This document shows positions 1 through 7,905 of a stretch of DNA of 64,000 nucleotides, one piece after another (position 1 is the stretch's first letter; every line of letters starts with the position of its first letter). The position numbers and the translations under genes were made by a program. Origin of the DNA: a candidate division KSB1 bacterium (lineage in GTDB: Bacteria; Zhuqueibacterota; Zhuqueibacteria; Zhuqueibacterales; Zhuqueibacteraceae); assembly GCA_034506255.1 (NCBI GenBank), contig JAPDPX010000012.1:1-64000 (forward strand), read 5' to 3'. The notes below the pieces were generated by a model. That model ran no database searches. It saw only the letters and a list, made by a program, of their open reading frames with translations, and was not told the origin of the DNA.

Positions 1-876
1 ATCGTTGTAGCCGTCATAACCGTCGATCTGAAGATAGCCGCGGAAATTTTTGAGCAGCTCATTGGGCCCGGCACGATCGCGGCCGGGACGATAATCAAAG
101 AGCACCAGCCTGGCGAGGGGATCGTAATAAACCCAGAGATAACCCAAATGTGTTTTGCCGGCCTTGGTGCGATCCAAAACCGGAATCGGCGTTTCATCCG
201 CCATGAGATAAGAAGACTGCTGGATCAGCCGGCGCTGAGTGTCATACAAAGGCACAAACCATTGGCAACTGCCCGCAACCCAACCATCCATGGTGGCGCC
301 GGAAATCTCAACACCCTGACGGCGAAATTGCTGGCGCTGGCGATAGAGCGGCAGATGATCGACGAACTTGTTGATGAGGATGTGCGCCAACAGCCCCGGG
401 CCGGCAATGCCTTTTTCAATCGGACGGCTGGGCAGCTTGGCAACGACGATCCCGTCACCTTCGGGGCGGGCGTATTTGGGGCGGATATAACGCTTGACGT
501 AAAGCTCGCCCGGTTTATACTCCAGCTCTTCGGTGATCTCTTCGCCGATCTTTTTGAGCGTGCGGGTGTCTTCCGGCGGGGCGATGACGATTTCTTCGCG
601 GCGGAGATGAGCGGGCAAAGGATTGCGGCTGGGGAGTTTGACCGGGGAAGTTTTCTTCTGGCGGCGTGTGTAGGTGATGGTCGTGGTGGCAACCGGAGCA
701 GCCGGCTGGCGATCGTCATGCAGCGCGATCTCGAGCTGCTGATCGTTGGCAGCAGGAATGAAGCGCTCGCGCTTTTGGCCGAAGAGCAGGCGCTTGAGTT
801 GTGCGAGCTCCTCTTTTACACGTTGATATTCAATAAAAAGCTCTTCGTATGTGAGTGTGCGCGCGGTTTCTGTCAT
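1..876 (-). CDS. tnpC: IS66 family transposase TnpC, C-terminus cut by window edge
   Basis: DDE transposase of IS66, which carries out cleavage and strand transfer. The visible 292 residues begin at ATG 876 (reads MTETARTLTYEELF) and run in frame off position 1. The N-terminus has the coiled-coil-like helix ending LLFGQKRERF, then a linker. Next come the zinc-finger/helix region typical of IS66 (KPGELYVKRYIRPKYA, KLPSRPIEKGIAGPGLLA) and the start of the catalytic core. The core includes the first acidic residue in MADETPIPVLD and the LQIDGYDGYND segment at the cut edge. It lies 80 nt downstream of tnpB, in the same direction. No internal stop is seen in the visible part, so the element may be intact. 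Confidence 0.9.
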   Translation of the reverse strand, partial: MTETARTLTYEELFIEYQRVKEELAQLKRLLFGQKRERFIPAANDQQLEIALHDDRQPAAPVATTTITYTRRQKKTSPVKLPSRNPLPAHLRREEIVIAPPEDTRTLKKIGEEITEELEYKPGELYVKRYIRPKYARPEGDGIVVAKLPSRPIEKGIAGPGLLAHILINKFVDHLPLYRQRQQFRRQGVEISGATMDGWVAGSCQWFVPLYDTQRRLIQQSSYLMADETPIPVLDRTKAGKTHLGYLWVYYDPLARLVLFDYRPGRDRAGPNELLKNFRGYLQIDGYDGYND

Positions 877-956
877 GCTCAAATATAAGCACAAAGTGTG
901 CGAAAACCTCGAACTTTTTTCATGCCAAACTTTTTTTTCGGAGAAAAAAATAAAAA

Positions 957-1325
957 TTACTGCTCAAGCGAGGGCTGGCCACGCTGATAACGGCGACGGC
1001 GTTTGACCGAAGCAAGATCGATGCCTTCCAGGATCAACATCAACTCGTCGTAGCGCAGCTCCAGAGAGGTGTGGCTGGCGAAATTGTCGGGCAGTTGAAA
1101 GGTGCCCTGCTCCAGGCGTTTGTAGAAGAGCCAGAAGCCGGTGCGATCCCACAGGAGAAGCTTCATGCGATCGCGCCGGCGGTTGAGAAAGATATAGACT
1201 TCCCCGCTCATGGGGTCACGCGCCAAAATGGAAGTGACGATCCCGGACAAGCCGTCGAAGCTCTTGCGCATATCGGTGGCTTGGGAATAGAGATAAAATC
1301 TCAGGCCGGGAGAGAGTGCGATCAT
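957..1325 (-). CDS. tnpB: IS66 accessory protein TnpB
   Basis: IS66 Orf2-like protein of 122 residues, required for transposition of IS66 elements, though its biochemical role is not defined. The family signature is clear: MRKSFDGLSGIV near the N-terminus, then GEVYIFLNRRRDRMKLLLWD and GFWLFYKRLEQGTF, ending in a basic tail. I chose the ATG at 1325 (MIALSPGLRFYLY) over a longer reading. It overlaps the tnpA stop as ATGA, implying translational coupling, and it aligns with the usual N-terminus. Length is typical of the family. Confidence 0.92.
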   Translation of the reverse strand: MIALSPGLRFYLYSQATDMRKSFDGLSGIVTSILARDPMSGEVYIFLNRRRDRMKLLLWDRTGFWLFYKRLEQGTFQLPDNFASHTSLELRYDELMLILEGIDLASVKRRRRYQRGQPSLEQ

Positions 1326-1660
1326 GGCTCTACTCCGGCGGCGCACAACAGGCGGGTGAGCAATTGCACAGCGATGTCGCCCGAGAAATGGACCAACACG
1401 CCGTTGGGAAACTCCAGGGTGCAGGACGCGGCGCGGTGGGCGGTCGGCTCAAGCTGGAGCGGAACGAAGCCGGGGGCGGCAGGGCGCAAATTGGGGGCCT
1501 GGCTTTCAGCGGCGCGGTACTTTCGCAGCCAGGTGAGAAACGTGGGGTAAGCCAGTTTTTCCCGCTGGCAGAATTGCTTCTGAGTCAGACCGCTGGCGAG
1601 ATACTTTTTGATGAGGGCAAGACGCGCCGCGGGACACACCCGCCGTCTGCGAGACCACAT
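1322..1660 (-). CDS. tnpA: IS66 TnpA, helix-turn-helix DNA-binding protein
   Basis: Small 112-residue transposase-associated protein of IS66 elements. The N-terminal half is a helix-turn-helix of the transposase-8/TnpA kind (ALIKKYLASGLTQKQFCQRE, then YPTFLTWLRKYR). The C-terminal half is short and Val/Leu-rich (LEFPNGVLVHFSGD), as in IS66 TnpA. The start at 1660 has a strong upstream AGGAGGAG. The stop TGA overlaps the tnpB ATG. It probably binds the element ends or helps assemble the transpososome; that role is inferred from the family. Confidence 0.88.
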   Translation of the reverse strand: MWSRRRRVCPAARLALIKKYLASGLTQKQFCQREKLAYPTFLTWLRKYRAAESQAPNLRPAAPGFVPLQLEPTAHRAASCTLEFPNGVLVHFSGDIAVQLLTRLLCAAGVEP

Positions 1661-1789
1661 GGGACTCCTCCTGGTGAATTTTGCGCAAAGATACGCAGCG
1701 ATTCACCAAGAGGAAAGATGCGGTTCACCGAGGGGATACTGCAAAACGAATGGTTTTCGGAAGACAAACAATGAGGCACCGAAAATGAC

Positions 1790-1814
1790 AAGGCCATCCC
1801 GGCGGGATGGCCTT
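1790..1814 (-). terminator. Hairpin downstream of the TonB receptor gene
   Basis: Perfect 11-bp stem AAGGCCATCCC/GGGATGGCCTT with a GGC loop, about 105 nt after the minus-strand receptor stop at 1920. On the minus strand it is followed by TGTCATTTTC, only a weak U-rich tail. It is a likely transcription terminator separating the receptor from the IS66 element. Confidence 0.55.
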
Positions 1815-1919
1815 GGGTCGCGCGGGGCTTTGCCCATCGCAACAGGAACACCACTGTTCTCACCCGTCCGGTCACGCGCTATGCCCTCTGCGCGCGGCAA
1901 CAGCGGAGAGAGAAACAAC

Positions 1920-4601
1920 TCAGAAGCGATACGACATGCGGCCGTAATAGTAGCGGCCGTTAAAACCGAAGGGGGAAATACTGTTGTAAATCAGGATGCC
2001 ATTGAAGTTGTTGGCCGGGATGTTTTGCTCGGGGTACACGTCAAAGACATTGTTGGCGCCGACTCCGACGGTGAATTTTCCCCAGAAATTGTAGGAGACC
2101 TCGGCATCGGTGATCCACTTGGCATCAAATGTCTGGTCGTTCGCGGGGTTGACATTGCGCGAGGTGACTTCACCGAAGCGGATGGTGCGCGCCATCACGC
2201 CCAGGCTGCCCAGGCTGTAGTTCGCCATCAAATTGATGTTGTCCTTGGGCTGGCCTTCTTCGATGCGGCCACGCTCCACCCGGCCGAACAGGGTTTCTTC
2301 GAAGCCTTGCAGTTGTGGCGGAGTGGGTGCCACGCGGGTGACTTCGGTTTCATTCTTGTTGAAGGCGCCGGTCAACCGCAGGGTGCTGCGGCCGAACTGA
2401 AAGGCATAACGCACGATGACATCGACGCCCTGGGTTCTGGTATCGATGGCGTTGGTGAAGAAGCGGCCGCCGCTGGCACCGAATGGCCGCAGCAGATCAG
2501 CGATGCGTGTGCCGGTGAAATTCTCCGAGAACACGATGCGATCATCGATGGTGATGCGGTAAAAATCCGCGGTGACGGAAAGGTTCGTAATCGGATCCAG
2601 CGTGAAGCCGGCGCTTATGTTCACCGACTTCTCCGGTTTCAGCGGTTCGGCACCCAGCGCCTTGGCTTGCGGGCTTTCCACCGGGAAGGTCTTCACTTCA
2701 AACGGCACACCGTTGATGAAGTTGGTGGCGGTGGAGGAGAAATACGACTGGCCGAGCGAAGGCGCGCGGAAACCGGTACTCACCGCGCCGCGCAGGGCAA
2801 AGTTTTCCACCGGCTCGAAACGCAGCGCCAGCTTGCCGTTGGTGGTCGAGCCGAAATCGCTGTAATTCTCATAGCGAGCGGCGGCGCTGAGCGTCACCCG
2901 GGCAGAGGGGCTGTGCTCGGCATCGAGATAAACCGCCACGTTGTTACGCGATTTATTGGTGGCATCGGAAGGCCGGAAACCGGGGAAGACCTGCGCACCA
3001 ACGGCCGCGAGTCTGCCGGCATTGGGGCCGTCCAAAATCGGCACCTTGCCGTCGATATAGGAGGCCTCCTCTCCGGCCTCGATTTGGTAGTTGTCGTAGC
3101 GGAATTCCGCGCCCATCGCCAAATTGATGGGAGCGCTCCATCCCACGTCGAGCTGGCGGGAGAGATCCAGTGTGCTCGTGCTTTGCTGAAAGATGAGCGT
3201 GCCGGCATAGAATTCCGTGGGACTGGCTGTTCCCATCGAGACATTGTTGCTGTTTTTCACTTCGAAGCGGAAGGAGTTGCGCCCAAACACGGTGGCCAAA
3301 TCCCACAGCCAGCCGCCCATCGTGCCGCGCAGCCCCGCGCTCAGCGAGGCATCGTACACGGTGGAGTGAATTTCCGGCAGAAAACCATTGGGGTGAATGG
3401 CACGCACGGTACGGTCATCCAGGGCGCGACGATAGAAGCCGGTGGCCTCACCGCGGCGGCGCGAAAAACCGCCGAAGGAATAGAAGGTCACTTTGGGTGA
3501 AAGCGGCAGCGAAGCATTCATGAACAGCAGCCCGTCGCGCGTATCAGCATCGCCGTGGCGATGATTGATGCGGTTGGTGAGTGTGGGATCGTTGTTGCGC
3601 GGATCGCCGCTGAAATATTGCTGCCGCCTGTCCGGCTGCGAACGATTGGTGAGGCCGTGATCACGGAATTCCCCGCTGAGATGCAGAAAACCACTGCTGC
3701 CGAGCTGAAAACCATAGTTGGCCCCGGCTTGCACCGTCTCGCCATCGTTCTCACTCGTCTGTCCCACCGTGCTGGCAAAGCTCGCCTGCTGGTCGGATTT
3801 GAGGATGATGTTGATCACTCCGGCAATGGCATCGGAGCCATATTGCGCCGCCGCGCCGTCGCGCAAAACTTCGATGCGCTCAATCGCACCGGCGGGGATC
3901 GCGTTGAGATCCGTGCTGGTGGTGCCGCGCCCGATGGTGCCATTGACATGGACCAGGGCGGTGGTGTGCCGCCGCTTGCCGTTGACCAGCACCAGAACCT
4001 GATCGGGTCCCAAACCGCGCAAGGTGGCGGGCCGGACGTGATCCGTGCCGTCCGCGATCGAGGGCCGCGGGAAGTTGAAGGACGGCACCAGCATCTGAAT
4101 GATCTGGCTGGTTTCGGTCAAACCTGTTTGCCGAATTTCCGTGGCGGTCAGCACGTCAATCGGCACCGGCGATTCCACCACCGTGCGGTCGGCCTGCCGC
4201 GTACCGGTCACCACCACCTCACCCAGGCCGATCAGGTTCTCCTGCAAGGCCAGGTTTTTGGTGACCGTCTCACCTGCTGCCACAGTCACTTTTTCGCGCA
4301 GGCGGTTGTAGCCGATGAAACTCACTTGCAATTCATAACTGCCGGGAGTAATCCTGATGCGAAAGGTGCCGTCCGGCCGGGTGGTGGCACCCAATTGCGT
4401 ACCCAGCACAACCACGTTGGCACCGGGCAGGGGTTGTCCACTGCGGGCATCGGTGATCGTGCCCATGATCGTGCCCGCCTCCTGGGCTGCCAGAGGGGAC
4501 GAAAGCAGTGCCAGCACACTCAACAACACCAAAATTATTCCGGTCCACTTCCGCCGGGGTGACACACGCCTCAGCCAGGTGTTGCCATAACGTCGATTCA
4601 T
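1920..4601 (-). CDS. TonB-dependent outer-membrane receptor with carboxypeptidase-regulatory-like N-terminal domain
   Basis: Outer-membrane beta-barrel transporter of 893 residues, powered by TonB/ExbBD, probably importing an oligosaccharide, siderophore or cobalamin. The start at 4601 is fixed by GGGAGG about 7 nt upstream. Residues 1-39 form a signal peptide (LVLLSVLALLSSPLAAQ). Residues about 43-130 form a CarboxypepD-regulatory-like domain (GTITDARSGQPLPGANVVV). A plug domain follows (GEVVVTGTRQADRTVVESPV, then RGLGPDQVLVLVNGKRRH and IERIEVLRDGAAAQYGSDAI). The remainder is barrel, ending in the aromatic terminus RMSYRF expected for Bam insertion. No SusD-like partner follows it, so it is not a classic SusC/D pair. 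Its substrate cannot be read from sequence. The genes upstream on the same strand concern sugars and methyl transfer, which weakly suggests a glycan or a corrinoid. Confidence 0.92.
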   Translation of the reverse strand: MNRRYGNTWLRRVSPRRKWTGIILVLLSVLALLSSPLAAQEAGTIMGTITDARSGQPLPGANVVVLGTQLGATTRPDGTFRIRITPGSYELQVSFIGYNRLREKVTVAAGETVTKNLALQENLIGLGEVVVTGTRQADRTVVESPVPIDVLTATEIRQTGLTETSQIIQMLVPSFNFPRPSIADGTDHVRPATLRGLGPDQVLVLVNGKRRHTTALVHVNGTIGRGTTSTDLNAIPAGAIERIEVLRDGAAAQYGSDAIAGVINIILKSDQQASFASTVGQTSENDGETVQAGANYGFQLGSSGFLHLSGEFRDHGLTNRSQPDRRQQYFSGDPRNNDPTLTNRINHRHGDADTRDGLLFMNASLPLSPKVTFYSFGGFSRRRGEATGFYRRALDDRTVRAIHPNGFLPEIHSTVYDASLSAGLRGTMGGWLWDLATVFGRNSFRFEVKNSNNVSMGTASPTEFYAGTLIFQQSTSTLDLSRQLDVGWSAPINLAMGAEFRYDNYQIEAGEEASYIDGKVPILDGPNAGRLAAVGAQVFPGFRPSDATNKSRNNVAVYLDAEHSPSARVTLSAAARYENYSDFGSTTNGKLALRFEPVENFALRGAVSTGFRAPSLGQSYFSSTATNFINGVPFEVKTFPVESPQAKALGAEPLKPEKSVNISAGFTLDPITNLSVTADFYRITIDDRIVFSENFTGTRIADLLRPFGASGGRFFTNAIDTRTQGVDVIVRYAFQFGRSTLRLTGAFNKNETEVTRVAPTPPQLQGFEETLFGRVERGRIEEGQPKDNINLMANYSLGSLGVMARTIRFGEVTSRNVNPANDQTFDAKWITDAEVSYNFWGKFTVGVGANNVFDVYPEQNIPANNFNGILIYNSISPFGFNGRYYYGRMSYRF

Positions 4602-5150
4602 ACGACCTCCCTTCCATGAATGGATCCAGTGAATTGAGGATGTTTGTGGCCGTACGAGGAACTTTGGGTGGGCAGCAATCAGCAAAAATGACCGGAAATT
4701 GTCAAGAGGATTTTACATCGCGATGGCAAGCGGGGTGGCAGGCGGGAAATGCGGTGGCAGCATTCCGGCTGGTGGCAGGCGCTATTACCCCTGCCAGGGC
4801 TGCGCCACCCGTCGATTGGCGGGGCTCAGCCTGTTGGTGATCTATTTTGATCAATACCCGTCAATCACCGTGCGGCGCAAGGCAATCACAACAGTTACGG
4901 CTCCGGCATTTTGTCGAAAAACATTGTGTCGTGCATGTCCGCGCAAGATCGCAGCACGAGAACGAAAACATGCGCATCCATGATTCGCAACCGTGTCTGA
5001 AAATGCCGGTGATGGCGCGCCTGCTTTGCAGCCGGGGCGCGGCCGGCAAAGTGGGCGGTCATGGGCACGGTTCCGACCCGGGCGATGCGATTCATGCTCT
5101 CATTCACCGGAGAAGGGTCGGAAACAAAACCGTCGGGTGCACGGCAGCAT
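4602..5150. other. Non-coding gap between mutarotase-like gene and TonB receptor
   Basis: 549 bp. It holds the receptor leader and a possible TTGACA box (4700-4705). It also has three closely spaced copies of a GGTGGCAG-type word between 4735 and 4781, which can fold as a GGCAGG/CCTGCC hairpin. I looked for a cobalamin riboswitch (B12 box) on the minus strand because of the corrinoid genes upstream and could not recognise one. No convincing gene is present. Confidence 0.5.
4660..4705 (-). promoter_or_regulatory. Possible promoter of the TonB receptor gene
   Basis: On the minus strand a perfect TTGACA (4705 down to 4700) lies about 100 nt before the start at 4601. The -10 region at the right spacing (around CTGATT) is a poor match to TATAAT, so this is only suggestive. 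Confidence 0.3.
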
Positions 5151-6002
5151 TCAAAAGTGATAAACGATCGTCCATGCCGTTTCCTGTTGGGGCGGCACGG
5201 TGCGCTGGTAAAATGGTTCGAAGGAGAATGTCCGCTCATTCGCCCACAGGGCGAGATCAGAAAGCGGGAAATTGCCGGTCACGCGCAGCTCACCACACAA
5301 ATCATGTGCCTGGCGCGCGTTGAGTGGTTTGCCGTTGAGGGTTTCGAATTTTACATAGCAGCCTTCCGGCCAGTTGTATTCGGGATTCATCACAATGAAG
5401 CCGTCCGCCTCCAGGCGGAAACCGGGATTCTCCGGCAAAGTTGTGAGCCCGGCAAGCTGGCAGCAGCGTCCGGCGTCCACCAATGGGAAAAAGGGATGGG
5501 CAAACCAGCGAAACGGCAGTGGTGTATTGCCGGTGTTGTACAGCAGCGTGCTGGAGCTGAGGCTCTTGTTCTCGAGCCGGACCTCCCGCACCAGGCGAAA
5601 CGACCACTGTTTGAAGGTCTGCACCGTGGTCATGCGCAGGCTGGTGCCGGTTTGCTCGACCTGCCAATCCGCATACGCGACGGTTTGAGCATTGGTGAAA
5701 AGATGATAAGGGAGCTCCGGCCTGATTTTGTCAACCAGGCCGACACCAATAATGAGTTTGCGGTCCTCCAGCTCGCGTTCTTCATTGTAAAGGGTGAATT
5801 GAAACACCTCCGGCAGGCCCTGGCCGCCGGTGCCAGTGGGCGCAGGTGAAGGATACTCGGGACCACTGAGTAATGGCCGCCCCCGGTGATCTTTGACTTG
5901 AAAGACATAACCGCCCACGCAATAGCGCGGGCCCAGGCGTGCCCGGTCGGCAACCGGGTCGAGGAGATCGACAGTAAGCTGTGCGTTGTGAAGCTGGTAC
6001 AT
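5151..6002 (-). CDS. Galactose-mutarotase-like (aldose 1-epimerase superfamily) protein
   Basis: Cytoplasmic protein of 283 residues with the beta-supersandwich pattern of aldose 1-epimerases and related mutarotase-like proteins. It has no signal peptide. Recognisable blocks are LGPRYCVGGYVFQVKD at the N-terminus, LENKSLSSSTLLYNTGNTPL and FRWFAHPFFPL in the middle (the His in the last block is at the usual active-site strand), and GCYVKFETLNGKPL near the end. Such proteins interconvert anomers of free sugars or bind sugars. The substrate is not predictable. It is the last gene of the minus-strand run that carries the corrinoid methyltransferase genes, 156 nt downstream of the 333-residue URO-D-like gene. 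The start ATG at 6002 lacks a strong Shine-Dalgarno, so the start is moderately certain. Confidence 0.7.
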   Translation of the reverse strand: MYQLHNAQLTVDLLDPVADRARLGPRYCVGGYVFQVKDHRGRPLLSGPEYPSPAPTGTGGQGLPEVFQFTLYNEERELEDRKLIIGVGLVDKIRPELPYHLFTNAQTVAYADWQVEQTGTSLRMTTVQTFKQWSFRLVREVRLENKSLSSSTLLYNTGNTPLPFRWFAHPFFPLVDAGRCCQLAGLTTLPENPGFRLEADGFIVMNPEYNWPEGCYVKFETLNGKPLNARQAHDLCGELRVTGNFPLSDLALWANERTFSFEPFYQRTVPPQQETAWTIVYHF

Positions 6003-6158
6003 GCGAGAATTACCCTGTTTGTTTTTTGTCAGATTGCTCCGGCGTGGCCGCGCACCGCAAAACGGCGCCGGTGCGGGGAGTGTGCTGCTTCCGGCGTCAC
6101 GGCTGACAGGTTCGAGCGCAAGGCAGCGGTGACAGCCGCGGGCTTTGATTGGGGTGCT

Positions 6159-7160
6159 TCAATACGGCGCCAGCTCATAGGCGCGGTCGTAAGCCGCTTC
6201 GATCACCGCCGGGTCCGTGTCATTCTGAAACATGTGGGAGCCGGAGAAGATGAAACCGCCATCGTCTTTGAGCATGGCGAAAACGCGCTGCACCTCGCAG
6301 CGGATCTCTTCGACATTCATCACGGGCAGCGCGGTGATCGTATCCAGTCCGCCCATGAGGCAGACCTTTTTTCCGAAAAAATCACGCACGTGCCGGGGTG
6401 ACATGCCGGCCGACTCCTGCACAGGATGCAGGCCGGACACCCCGAGCGCAAGGATGCCGTCCAAAATTTGCGTGACATCGCCGTCACTGTGCAACAGCAC
6501 CGGCACCTGAAAATCCCGCGCACGCTCCACGATGAGTTTCGTTGCCGGATAAACCATGTCCCACCACATGGCTGGACTGAAGAGCATGGTTCTTTGCTGG
6601 CCCCAATCATCGGAGAGCTCGATGACATCCACGCCCGCCTTGATCGCGGTTTCCACACAGTCGGCCGTCCAGGCCGCCAGCTTGAAGAAAAGACGCTTCG
6701 ACTTTTCCGGCTCCAGCGCCATGTTCAACAGGGCTTGTTCCGTGCCGGGCAATCCGTCCCGTTCGAACAGGAATTGCGACAGCTCGAACACGCCCCAGGC
6801 GTGACAGAAAACAGCGAGCTGCTGTTCATGAGCCGCGAGCGCCTGCTGCACGGTGACTGCGAGGATTTCGTCACAGGGCGTGCTGAGAATGGCAGGCGAC
6901 TGCGGGTCATCCGGCTCAAGCTCCAGATAACGGTCGAGGTCCATGATTTCGGCATGGCGCGCCGGGCCGCCAAACGGGAAGCGCGGCAGCACGCCGGTGG
7001 CGATATCGATATGATAACGCTCCATGAAGGCCGCCAGACTGCCGTGACGGCTGCGCATGCGCATCTGGACTTCCGGATTCCAGCCGGCAAAGACATTCAA
7101 GGGCACGCGATCGGGCTTTTCGCCGGCGAACACGGCGCGGATGCGTTCACGGGAAGTCAT
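6159..7160 (-). CDS. Uroporphyrinogen-decarboxylase (URO-D) family protein, probable corrinoid-linked methyltransferase
   Basis: 333-residue barrel of the URO-D/MtaA/CmuA superfamily. It reads MTSRERIRAVFAGEKPDRVP at the N-terminus, then VDVIELSDDWGQQ, VLLHSDGDVTQILDGI and KVCLMGGLDTI. Genuine heme-pathway URO-D usually has the N-terminal arginine motif PVWxMRQAGR, which is absent, so this is not hemE. In methyltransferases of the family zinc is held by H-x-C plus a late Cys. Here the first site reads H-S-D and the late Cys region reads GSHMFQNDTDP, so the zinc ligands are missing. The start at 7160 has GGAGG 6 nt upstream. The corrinoid protein gene stops 3 nt before it with that same Shine-Dalgarno at its end, so the two are translationally coupled and probably work together. 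The substrate is unknown. Confidence 0.8.
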   Translation of the reverse strand: MTSRERIRAVFAGEKPDRVPLNVFAGWNPEVQMRMRSRHGSLAAFMERYHIDIATGVLPRFPFGGPARHAEIMDLDRYLELEPDDPQSPAILSTPCDEILAVTVQQALAAHEQQLAVFCHAWGVFELSQFLFERDGLPGTEQALLNMALEPEKSKRLFFKLAAWTADCVETAIKAGVDVIELSDDWGQQRTMLFSPAMWWDMVYPATKLIVERARDFQVPVLLHSDGDVTQILDGILALGVSGLHPVQESAGMSPRHVRDFFGKKVCLMGGLDTITALPVMNVEEIRCEVQRVFAMLKDDGGFIFSGSHMFQNDTDPAVIEAAYDRAYELAPY

Positions 7161-7162
7161 TT

Positions 7163-7816
7163 TCATCCTCCGGTTCGTGCGAGCAATGCTTTGACACACT
7201 CGACGGCGGTGACTGCATCCCGGGCGTAGCCGTCGGCGCCGATCTCGTCGGCGAAGCGCTGGGAAACCGGGGCGCCACCGATCACAATCTTCACCTTGGT
7301 GCGCAATTGTGCGGCGGCGACGGCCGCGATGGTTTTCTTCATCTGCAGCATGGTGGTGGTGAGCATGGCGGACATGCCGACCACTCCGGGTGAATGGGTT
7401 TGAATCGCGTCCACGAATTTTTCCGGCGGGGTGTTCACGCCCAGATCGACAACCTCAAAGCCGGCACCGCGCAGCATGATGCCGACCAGGTTTTTGCCGA
7501 TGTCGTGCATGTCACCCTTCACTGTGCCGAGCACAACCCGGCCGAGCGGTGCAACGCCGCTGCGAAGCAGATGCGGCTGGAGGATTGCCATGGCCGCCTT
7601 CATCACGCTGGCGGATTGCAACACCTCGGGCAGATACATCTCGTTGCGGCGCATTTTCTCACCCACCAGCGCCATACCGGCAATCAGACCTTCATTCAGG
7701 ATGATTTGCGGGGAGACGCCCTGCGCCAGCAACTTTTTGGTCAGTTCGCACACCGGCGTGACGCTGCCTTCCTGCAGCAGCACGACGATTTTTGCGAGAT
7801 CACTGGTTGCCTCCAT
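7163..7816 (-). CDS. Corrinoid (cobalamin-binding) methyl-carrier protein, MtaC/MtbC type
   Basis: 217-residue two-domain corrinoid protein. Residues about 5-90 are the helical cap (methionine-synthase B12-binding, type 2). Residues about 92-215 are the Rossmann-like B12-binding domain. The base-off/His-on signature is complete: D102-M-H104-D-I-G107, then S149-A-M-L152 (S-x-L), then G180-G181. Such proteins accept a methyl group on Co(I) from a donor-specific methyltransferase and pass it to a second methyltransferase. It sits between two URO-D-family genes and overlaps the translation signals of the downstream one. AGGAG lies 9 nt before the ATG at 7816. No reductive activator (RACo-type ferredoxin protein) is visible in this window. 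Confidence 0.93.
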   Translation of the reverse strand: MEATSDLAKIVVLLQEGSVTPVCELTKKLLAQGVSPQIILNEGLIAGMALVGEKMRRNEMYLPEVLQSASVMKAAMAILQPHLLRSGVAPLGRVVLGTVKGDMHDIGKNLVGIMLRGAGFEVVDLGVNTPPEKFVDAIQTHSPGVVGMSAMLTTTMLQMKKTIAAVAAAQLRTKVKIVIGGAPVSQRFADEIGADGYARDAVTAVECVKALLARTGG

Positions 7817-7905
7817 AACACGGAACTCCTGAACAATTCAAAACCGGGGCATGGCACCGCCTTCCGGGATTTTATTGCGGGCGGGCGGGGTAGTGGCCGC
7901 GCCGG

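Larger units (their letters stand above)
1..1660 (-). mobile_element. IS66-family insertion sequence, left part outside window
   Basis: Three genes read on the minus strand in the IS66 order tnpA-tnpB-tnpC. The tnpA stop overlaps the tnpB start as ATGA, a hallmark arrangement of this family. The tnpC gene is cut by the window start, so the far terminal repeat cannot be seen. I could not identify the near terminal inverted repeat or an 8-bp target duplication between 1661 and 1790. An 8-bp inverted repeat TGGTGAAT/ATTCACCA (1672-1679 and 1701-1708) lies in the tnpA leader. The true boundary is therefore unknown and the coordinates cover only the coding part. Confidence 0.85.

Noticed and set aside
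1608-3500. Long open frame of about 630 codons on the plus strand opposite the first TonB receptor
   Set aside because: It is antisense to a clear receptor gene, lacks family motifs, and has the Gly/Ala/Arg-rich composition typical of a shadow frame in GC-rich DNA.
4602-5150. Cobalamin riboswitch upstream of the TonB receptor
   Set aside because: Looked for because of the corrinoid genes. GGCAGG/CCTGCC pairing is present, but the B12 box and the conserved GCCACTG element are not recognisable.
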